DNA from: Acanthamoeba sp. SK_2022b
Lineage: Eukaryota > Discosea > Longamoebia > Acanthamoebidae
Direction of reading: 5' to 3'
NCBI GenBank assembly: GCA_027943245.1
Contig: JANDJZ010000778.1
Coordinates: 1-12,614, forward strand
Length of the DNA: 12,614 nucleotides
The notes below the pieces were generated by a model that worked only from the letters and a program-made list of their open reading frames with translations, did not search any database and was not told the DNA's origin. Made by a program: the position numbers and the translations under genes. Shown here one piece after another: positions 1 through 7,986 of this stretch (positions are counted from its first letter, which is position 1; every line of letters starts with the position of its first letter).

Positions 1-464
1 CCGCTTCACAAACAAGAAGCGACACTGTGTAGAGTAGTCGACAAAGTCAACAGGAACCTTCATGGCCAGGTGCAGCGCGCCGATGGCGCCTTTACGCTCT
101 TCGTTGCACGTTGACCCGTCGTTGATGATGTGGTCGAGAGGGAACGCGCGACGTTCGGCCCACTGCCTGAAGTGCTGTTCGTGCCGCGTGTTGCACACGA
201 TGTAGACCGGCGACACGCCGCTGCGCTCGAACGCCTCTAGCCAGTAGTCCAACAGTGGCTTGCCGCCCACTGGAACCAGAGCCTTTGGCAGCCCCACCAA
301 GTGACCGTACTGCGCAGAGCAGAGAAAATAAGGATAGAACAGTGCAGACAAATGCAGGGTCGCATGGTGTGTACTTGGCCCGAGGTATCCTGACGCAGGT
401 CGCGTTCGAGCCGCGTACCGTAGCCGGCAGCCAACACGACTGCTCCAACTCCCTTTCCCTCCAT
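1..464 (-). CDS. Nucleotidyltransferase of the sugar-phosphate (NTP_transferase) type, 5' part
   Basis: Two exons are visible, 464-375 and 309 to the left edge, giving about 133 residues before the gene leaves the window. The first exon has the nucleotide-binding signature LAAGYGTRL at residues 11-19. After the intron (374-310, GTACAC...GCGCAG, phase 0) comes LPKALVPVGGKPLLDYW, the second hallmark, with the invariant PK and GGKP. Further on, a segment reading NDGSTCNEERKGAIGAL resembles the region before the catalytic acidic residues of sugar-1-phosphate nucleotidyltransferases. Such enzymes join a nucleoside triphosphate to a phosphorylated sugar or similar small molecule; the substrate cannot be told from this fragment. 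The start at 464 is chosen because the motif begins ten residues later, as usual. No signal peptide is seen, so it is probably cytosolic. The catalytic aspartate region lies outside the window. Confidence 0.82.
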
Positions 465-566
465 CTTGTCTTGGAACCAACAATGAATAGAAAACCAACA
501 AATGTAAAGAAACATATTTTCTTTACTTTTCTTATGTAATTTCAATTCGTTTTTAGGACTGCACAG
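465..566. promoter_or_regulatory. Short divergent intergenic region between genes 1 and 2
   Basis: Only 102 bp separate the minus-strand start at 464 from the plus-strand start at 567, so this stretch must hold both 5' leaders and at least part of both promoters. It is AT-rich (runs of T and A around 510-556) against GC-rich flanks. The sequence TTCGTTTTTAG near 547-557 looks like a 3' splice site, so the downstream gene could have a 5' UTR intron. No clear TATA box could be fixed. Confidence 0.45.
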
Positions 567-2898
567 ATGCGAGCAGCCTGCCGTCGCAGGCAGCTCTGCC
601 TCGGCCTGCCTGGCGCTCCCTTTGAGGTACACGCGTACTCACGCTCAATGCGCAAGTCAGATATTAGTCCCCTTGTTTTATTTATTTATTTTTTTAATTC
701 ATTTTTCTTTTCAGTGGAGACACCGCGGACGAGCAACCGGGCTGCTTGCCGCACGCAACCGGCGCGGTCTGGTGACCTCGGCCCCTCCTGGCAGCTCGCC
801 GTCAGCGCCCACTGCGGCGTGGTCGCGCCAGTGGCTGCGTCGCGGGATCGGCCTGGGTCTGGGCCTCGCCGCTCTCGCCGGCTTCTCTGCAGCCGCCTAC
901 ACCAGTTCGGTTTCGTGTCTGCGCGGCGTGTATTCCGTGGTTCTCTTCGGCCTCGAGGGTTTCACTCACGATCCTTGAATGTGGTGTGCCATCAGGTTCG
1001 TGGGAGTTGGGCGACCGCGGTCGCTGGCTAGTGGCCCGCGTCGGAGCCAACCAGTTGGTGCGCGCTCTACGCTGGAGCCATCCAGCGGTGCTGCCACACG
1101 TCCTTCCGGCCATTGCCCACCTTTCAACCTCCGGTGTGTCCGCGTGCGCTGCATTTCTTTGATTTTATTATTTATAATTTTATTATTTCTTCTCATCTAT
1201 TTTTTTTACAATAAATAAATAACTAAATAACACAGTCGAGGGCGCAAACGAGCTCGCGGGGCACGACGTGCTGGCGCTACTCTGCCGGCCTGATATTGGT
1301 CTATCGCCGGACCCCCACCTCGCTTCTACGCCGCCATGATCATCGCCAACATGCTCAAGGCCGGTGCGCGCTCGCTACCTGCCCGTGGGTGTTCGAGTCG
1401 AAGTGTGTGTGGTGTGTGTAAGGAATGGCGGCCTCGCGCTCATTCCACAGGTCGTGCGTGATGTTCGAGCCGCGCCAGATCGACGGATGCTGGCCCAACT
1501 GGCACCGGACGACCTGCACAGATACGTCGAGGGCGCGATCGCCATCGAGAGCAAACAGCAGGGGCCCTTTGCCTCTTCCGTACAGCTCTACCTCACTCGG
1601 ATCCTCTCCACGCTCCTGGCCGCCGAAGGTGACACTGCCCCCTACGATTAGGGCTGAGCTCTACCACTCCTATGCGATCGCTCACCAGGCGTTGCCCCTC
1701 TCGCCACAGAGCCGGGGAGAGCTGCGGAGGTGCTGCGGGCGGTGGGCTTCTCGAGAGTCGCCGAGCTGACCGCGCCCTGGTCCGGCACGCATGAGGGCAT
1801 CGATGATGCCGAGGCCGACTACCAGGCCTTCTACCACAGCCTCGCGTCGGCTCTCGCCCAAATCTCCGTGCAGCGTACGGAGCTCCTCCTCCTGCCCATC
1901 GCGGCGATGCTCTAACCTGAGCGCTCGCTCTGGGCGTGTCATCCATTCCCGCAGTCGAACAGCGGGAGGAGTTGGCTCTGCGCGGCGGCTTGGCGCTGCT
2001 GTATCTCGCCGTGCAGCGATCGGCCAACGATCCGGGCGTGATCGAGCATGCCGCTCGCTGCATCGCGAACGTTGCTGTCAACGGTTCGAATCCCCCTTCT
2101 CCTCCTGCGCCATTGGTCGATCGCTGAGCTGACCAGCGACGTGGTCGCCTGTCGATTGATTGCCACCATTGGCAGAGGAGCTGGTGGAAGCCGTCATGTC
2201 GGAGGGCGGGCTGGAGATCCTCAACATCGCCCGAGGCCTGGGCCCGCCCTCGCCCCCGCTATGCCGCGCGATCGCCAACCTGGCCAGGAGCGGTACGCGC
2301 CGCCGAAGAAGACACGCGCTGACCCGCCCGCCCACACACGCGGCGACCTCACCCCTCCGCGACTCCGCCTCAGAGCTGTGCAAGGAGCGGCTCGTGTCTC
2401 TCGGCTGGCTGCGTCAGATCCGTGGTTGGCTGCTGTCTCCGGACGTGGACTTGCAGATCACCGGCCTGGCCGCGCTCGCCAACCTGGCCTCGCCCGGTTC
2501 GTTCCTCCTCCTCCGCCTCGATCACCCATCGACCAGTCGTAGTCTTGGTGGCTAAGGAAAGGTGGCTCGCGCTGCTGCGCAGCAATGAATGGGTTGGACT
2601 TTGAGAGCGAAATCGCCAGCCAGGTCGGGCTCGAGCCGCTCAAGCGCCTGATCGGCGACGGGTAACGTACACCGGTGCCAATGGTTTCTGCTTGATGCGA
2701 AGGGAAGGGTCAGCTACTGTAGCAGCGGAAGCGCTCACGTCGCAAACGTCCGCGCAACCGATCGCAGGCCGCGGCCGGTCGGCAACAGGCAATGGGTGCT
2801 GTCCGAGATGCTCCTGCGTGCAGTCGCCAACATCGTAGTTCACAGTGCGCTTCCCCTCCCGGTGTGAATGTTGGTGGGTGGCCCCGTCTTACCCACAG

Positions 2899-2963
<65 letters not shown>

Positions 2964-4375
2964 TCGCTTCGCGGAAGAGCTCAGCAAAGTGGTGGTCGAA
3001 AGCGGTGTCCTCGCGCTACTCCCGCAACGACCGATCCCGCCCCACTTCGAACCAGCCATCAAAGTGCGTCGTTCGAGACACGAGACGAGCTAGCCCCCCC
3101 CCCCTCTCCCCTAACTCACCCACCTGTTCGAGAATCGTCACCTTACCGTCCTCTCCCATTATCGATGCCGGCCGCTTCAGGCGGCGCGCGAGGCGGCGCG
3201 CGCGTTGGCCAACATGGCGGCACACGAGCACGTCGCACCGACAGTGCTCTCGCTCGACCGGTCCGAGTTGATCGAGCTGGCGCAGCTCGAGGATCTGGTG
3301 GTGCGACAGCAGATCGCGCGAGCGCTCGCCAACCTGGCCGTCTATCGTACGTTAACGATTTTTATTTATTTTATTATAAAGATTTAGAGTAAACTGTTTA
3401 TTATTCTGATTATTATTATTATTATTTATTTCCGAAATCAACGGCGAGGTTGGCTGATGCCGACGGCACATGTGGTCGTACGATCACCAGGTCCAAAGGA
3501 CTTGCAAGAGGACACGCGCATCGAGGATATCCTGAACTCGTGGCTGCAGTCGTCCGACGCCACGATCAAGTTCGCACTCCCCATCCACAACGCGTTTCTT
3601 GTTCGAGTGCACTACTGACACAGCTTATCAATCGATGATGTACAAACAGGTCCAGTGCCGTTCGCGCTCTTGCGTCGCTCACCTTTGCCAGTACGATATC
3701 CATTTGCTGTATTGTTATTATTTATTTTACTTAATTATTCATTTATGATTATAATATATTTATTTTACTTAATTTTATTCATTATTTTTTCGCGGTCCAG
3801 CCCTGTCGGGCGCCAAGTACGAGGAGGGAGTGCACCTGCTGTACCCGGGCTTGGCCACGCTCACCGACACCGCCCAGGCCAAGGAGTTCAGCCGAGACCA
3901 TCAGTACGACATCGTCTTCCTTCACGGCGGTACGGTCGCTCCCACTCTCCGCCCTCCCCACCGGCAAGGGCCTCAGCCGACGCTGACCTGCGTCGACGTG
4001 TCGGCACTGTGCAGTGACCGGCCACCCCTTCACGACGTGGGCCACCGGCAACGGCATCGAAGACGACCAGACCGAGGGCTTCGTGTGTTGGCCACGCGAG
4101 TGGCTGCCCGACGACATGCCTAAGTGCGCGCCAACCCTGAAACCGACACAACGTTTTGCCTAACGCACGCACGTCACACACACACACACCCACACGCGCA
4201 CGCACCCAGCGGTCGGATAATCTCGGTGGCGTTTGACCTCTACTTGAGCGGCTGGTTTGGCGAGGGCGAGCCGGCGTCTCACTACGCCGTCAAGATCCTG
4301 CATTCGCTCAAGAGCGCCGCCGTGGGCTCCAAACCGGTGCGTTCAATCAGTCCTCGGCCTCATGTCTCCTCCCAT

Positions 4376-4457
<82 letters not shown>

Positions 4458-4597
4458 CGCACGTTCACACACACACACACAGGTCGTATTCGTGGCGCAC
4501 AGCTTCGGCGGGCTGATCGTCAAGGAGATCCTCCGGCTTGCCGAGCAGGACCCCGAGGCCAGTCGGCTTCTCCGTAACACCGTAGGCGTCGGTACCG

Positions 4598-4666
<69 letters not shown>

Positions 4667-4968
4667 ACACATGCATGGCTCATCCTCGCTTGCGTTCGTG
4701 TGCTCGCCGGCCACGGTAGTGTTCTATTCGACGCCGCACTCGGGGGTCGAGCACGTGGCGTGGTCGTTCCCGCACCTGCACCACCTGCTCTTCCGGGCCA
4801 ACCCGGCGCTCGACGACCTGCACGACGGATCGGAGCAGCTGCTGGAGCTCAACCACCACTTTGCCACGGCCGGGTCGCACATCTCCACCCTCTCCTTTGG
4901 CGAGGAGAGCACCTGCTTCGGGACGCGCTTCAACTGCTACCAGGTCTATCACACACACACACACACAC

Positions 4969-5035
<67 letters not shown>

Positions 5036-5535
5036 TGCTGACACGATCGTACAATGGCGGGAAAGGTGGTGGACGACGACTCGGCCAATCCGCATCTGTC
5101 GCTGTGGCGACGGAAGTTCGACGCGCGTGGCGAGAAGGGCAACCGGGAGCTGGCCGAGGAGGTCAAGGAGGAGGGCGGCGAGCCCCTGCGTTCGGCCGAC
5201 GAGATCGAGAGCGTCTTCGCGCCCGAGGCCGAGTGTGGCGTGCGCGACGAGTTCTTCAAGACCGAGGCCGACCACCTTCAGGTTCGCATCCACACGTGCG
5301 CGTGTTGCGACTAAAGCAGAGAGAAGCCTTACACAGTCGAGCCCCGGTGGGGGGTGCAGGTGTGCAAGCCGACGTCAAAGGAGGACCCGCGCTACCGCCT
5401 CGCGCTGATGTTCATGCGGTACGCCCTTCGATGCCGTCCGCCGTCCGCCGTGCTGTGGTCTCCGTCGCGCGACGCCACGAACGAAGGCGAAGGAGGAAAC
5501 ACAGCGGCCCCATGACACGAAATGAGTTTTGTTAA
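567..5535 (+). CDS. SERAC1: SERAC1-like protein: mitochondrial-type N-terminus, armadillo-type repeats, C-terminal serine hydrolase
   Basis: Proposed exons: 567-626, 715-904, 996-1133, 1236-1363, 1470-1628, 1710-1874, 1955-2083, 2176-2292, 2374-2496, 2583-2661, 2789-2844, 2963-3063, 3181-3346, 3449-3569, 3650-3690, 3801-3929, 4015-4123, 4210-4336, 4483-4591, 4720-4943, 5066-5281, 5360-5418, 5505-5535; about 925 residues. Residues 1-63 are Arg/Ala/Ser-rich and presequence-like; 64-82 form a Gly/Leu/Ala membrane helix. Residues 84-591 carry repeated helices ending in ANL-type motifs (ALANLAS, AIANLAR, CIANVAV, ALANMAA), as in armadillo repeats. The hydrolase has DIVFLHG, then CWPREWLP, RIISVAFD, the nucleophile elbow AHSFGGL (Ser about 720), VVFYSTPHSG and DHLQVCKP (candidate catalytic His about 894), all in SERAC1 order. 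Human SERAC1 acts in phosphatidylglycerol remodelling and cholesterol trafficking at mitochondria-ER contacts; the same role here is inference. Exon 4 needs one extra base. Exon 2 end and the last intron are the least certain. Confidence 0.85.
1312..1316 (+). other. Apparent one-base frame break in a C run inside exon 4 of the SERAC1-like gene
   Basis: Exon 4 (1236-1363) reads in frame through ...CRPDIG, but the clearly armadillo-like helix RFYAAMIIANMLKA, 1320 onward, lies in another frame. No intron of workable size fits between. One extra C in the five-C run would join the two frames and also supply the phase-1 exon end needed by the next acceptor. The likeliest cause is a homopolymer error in the assembly. 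An alternative is that 1299-1469 is one longer phase-compatible intron, which would drop that helix. Confidence 0.6.
2900..2961 (+). repeat. (CA)31 microsatellite at the end of SERAC1-like intron 11
   Basis: This is a perfect CA array of 62 nt, on the sense strand of the gene. Its last A joins the following G to form the 3' splice site of intron 2845-2962, so the intron has no pyrimidine tract directly before its acceptor. Confidence 0.95.
3347..3448 (+). other. AT-rich intron of the SERAC1-like gene
   Basis: This phase-1 intron starts GTACGT and is dominated by TTATT/ATT triplet-like runs at about 3359-3430. The acceptor GGCGAG at 3448 was chosen because it restores frame into RWLMPTAHVVV. 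A second intron with the same AT-rich make-up lies at 3691-3800. Both contrast sharply with the GC-rich exons around them. No coding signal is seen in either. Confidence 0.65.
4376..4481 (+). repeat. (CT)n-(CA)32 plus (CA)8 microsatellite in SERAC1-like intron 18
   Basis: A 17-nt TC/CT run (4376-4392) leads into a 64-nt CA array (4393-4456). A 9-nt interruption follows, then a second 16-nt CA run (4466-4481) whose final A is part of the AG acceptor at 4481-4482. The next exon begins with VVFVAHSFGG, the hydrolase active-site strand. Confidence 0.95.
4600..4661 (+). repeat. (CA)31 microsatellite in SERAC1-like intron 19
   Basis: This is a perfect 62-nt CA array inside intron 4592-4719, starting 8 nt after the donor GTACCG. 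Unlike the arrays of introns 11 and 18, it is followed by about 58 nt of ordinary intron sequence before the acceptor GGTAG. Confidence 0.95.
4950..5032 (+). repeat. (CA)10-A-(CA)31 microsatellite in SERAC1-like intron 20
   Basis: A 20-nt CA run (4950-4969), one extra A, and a 62-nt CA run (4971-5032) lie within intron 4944-5065. The array begins 6 nt after the donor. Confidence 0.95.
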
Positions 5536-5594
5536 TGGTTTTTTGTTTGTTTTTTTATGTCATGTGAATGAATGAAACAAGAGCAATTTTTAGA

Positions 5595-5610
5595 AATAAA
5601 TAAATAAAAA
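5595..5610 (+). terminator. Polyadenylation signals of the SERAC1-like gene
   Basis: Overlapping AATAAA-type hexamers (first at 5595-5600, repeated as AAATAAATAAA) lie about 60 nt after the stop codon at 5533-5535, within the 102-bp convergent interval before the stop of the minus-strand gene. Confidence 0.55.
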
Positions 5611-5637
5611 TGAATGGTACGAGTTGGTGCCATGCGT

Positions 5638-7927
5638 TCATGGCGAGTGTTTATTGAGGACGGGGTGCACCAGCCACTGCCGGTTCTTTTGTACAATGTA
5701 GGGCATGGTGGGGAACACCGCGGGGCCGCTGAGGACGCTGCTGGTGGTGGTGGCGGTTTTGTCGTTGGCGGGGAGCTGCGCGGCCAGGTTGCCCGAGATC
5801 TTCCACAGCGGGAAGAGGTCCTTCATGCTCTCGAGCTTCTCGACGATGTCGGCCTGCTGCGACACCGGGTGGCGCATGAACCGCCGACACAGCTCCTCGT
5901 TGCCCGAGATCTTCCACGCGCAGTAGTCCAGCAGCGGCAGCACCGTCTTCTGATGGCTGCGGTCGAAGCTGTAGCCCACGTCGGTCCTGTACAGCGCCCG
6001 ATGCCGCACGACGGCGGCCGCCTTTGGCGACGACGACGACAACGACGACGACGCCGCGACGACAAAGGAGACAAGGAGGCAGTTGGGCAGGTTTTCGTTG
6101 AGGTGGAACAGGAAGCTGCCCTCGCGCTCGCCGCGCAGTCGGGCGCGGGCCTGGGCGAGGGTCACGAAGCCGTGGAAGTAGGTCCCGGCGTTCTCCACCA
6201 GCTCGCGCTTCCGCTCGAGCGCGTTCTCGATCATGCGCGACACGGCCCGCTCGAACGGGTCCGTTCGCAGGACCACCGTGTGCAGCGCCCCGTTCCATCT
6301 GCGGTGATGTTACCGCTGTGTCAGCCAGCCACGCCACGCCATGCCACGTCATCACCACCTATCCACAGAGCTGCGGCGTACTGGTGCTGGTTGCCTATTC
6401 GGAGGTCCTGCATGTGTCGATTGACCTGCAACACGCCCGCGAGCGCGACCAATCCTAATTCATAGGATTAAAATGAGAGAAAAGAAATGAAATAAAAAAA
6501 GAAATGAGTGCAGCGGCTACAGCTGAAGTGGGCGCACCTTCTTTGCCGATGAAGTTGTGGGAGAGATCGAGGAGACGAACGGATCGATTGGAGGTCGACA
6601 AAACTTGCGCGAGAGCGACGGCGCCTGCGTCCGTGATGCTGTTCACGCTCAGGTCCACGTTCGTGAGGTTCGTGTTGACCCTGTGACGTAGTCGTAGCGC
6701 GCATGAGATGAGCCAACGCGTTCACAGAGACGTAGGAGCGCGCGCGCGCGCGCGCGCGTACGCACGCACACACACACACACACACACACAGAGAGGGGGG
6801 GGGGGCGAACCGCAGGGCGTCGGCGAGCCACGCGGCTTCTTTGTCAGTGAAGTTGGAGGAGAAGTTGAGGTTCATGAACGAGCCCTCCTCACCCAACACC
6901 GAGAGACTCACGAGCGTTTCGTTGTAGGCCAGCGCCTCCAGGATCAGCTTTTCATGTGAATGCGTGTGTGTTGTGTCGTCGTGATTAAATGCGGACACTG
7001 GTCGCATCGATGAGTGGGGGGGGGGCAGTGAGCGCGCCCACTGTACCTTGGCGGCGTTGTCCTGCAGAGGGAGCAGCTCGGGGGCCACGTACTCCTTGCC
7101 GCAGTAACGAACAAAGGTCCGCTTTTCCACCCCCTCGCCACCGCCACCGCCTCCGCCTCCGCCCACGCCGCCGGCGGTAGTGGTCGGCAGCCGGAAGTCG
7201 TTCATGAAGGGCGCCGCCGCTGCCGCGTACAGGTCCATTCCCATCACCCCGCCCAGCTGCTGCTGATTGCTCTGCACCACCAAAAACACAAGTCAGTAAA
7301 ATTAATTTCATAAATTTATAATAAATTTTTGCACGAATAAATTGATTGATCATTTAAATAATAATTTTTTTAAAACAAAAAAAAATATGACAGTCGTTGG
7401 GGGCGTACGCGACGCGAGAGATCCCAGGCCATGTTGAGCGAGGAGCACTGGGTGACGGAGAGGCACCAGCTGAGGGTGGTCAGCGAGGTCATGTTCTGCT
7501 CCAGCAGCTCGACGACCCGCGCCACGACCTCGATGCTGGACTTGGTCGTGTTCTTGGTGGGGGCCTGCCTCGCCTGCGCCCGAGGCTGAGCCTCCTTGGA
7601 CAGCGGATACTGGCGTGGTCCACCGGGCGCGCGTGAGTCGCCAACAGCACACGAGGCTGCAGAGAGAGGGGGGAGGGGAGTAGAGAGAGAGAGGCAGGCG
7701 TACGCGGAGGAAGTCGCAGTTGCGGATGAGGGAGGTGAGGTTCCAGAACTTGTCCTTGTCCGAGGTTGGCTTTTCGGTGAGCGAGTAGCCGGGGAAGAGC
7801 CCGTAGATGAGGTTGTGCTTGATCAGCCCCTTCTCGCCGACGAACGTCATCGCGTAGCACCCTTGCCAAGTGGCGCAACGGCGCGTTTAGACACAGAACA
7901 CACACAACCGAAAGGGAGACATGACTG

Positions 7928-7986
<59 letters not shown>

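Noticed and set aside
25..57. Possible 33-nt intron in the nucleotidyltransferase gene (GTTCCT...ACACAG)
   Set aside because: It is far shorter than the other introns here (about 65 nt or more), and reading through is open and in frame.
959..995. A 37-nt intron joining exon 2 and exon 3 of the SERAC1-like gene
   Set aside because: It is phase-compatible but much shorter than its neighbours; the donor at 905 gives a 91-nt intron in the same phase.
2868..3392. Open frames on both strands with long TH/HT or VC/CV repeats over the CA arrays
   Set aside because: They are translations of (CA)n microsatellites inside introns; the flanking exons splice in phase around them.
5651..6358. A 235-codon minus-strand frame rich in Arg and Ala beside the SH2-2 exon
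   Set aside because: It is a shadow of the SH2-coding frame, which has recognisable motifs and joins in phase to the LRR exon.
5614..6465. A 283-codon plus-strand open frame opposite the SH2-2 exon
   Set aside because: It is a GC-rich antisense frame with no motif and no splice or start context; the minus strand explains the sequence.
7927..7986. Repeat array considered as CRISPR or a telomere-like element
   Set aside because: It is a perfect 4-nt tandem repeat without spacers inside an intron; (GTGC)n is not a known telomere motif.
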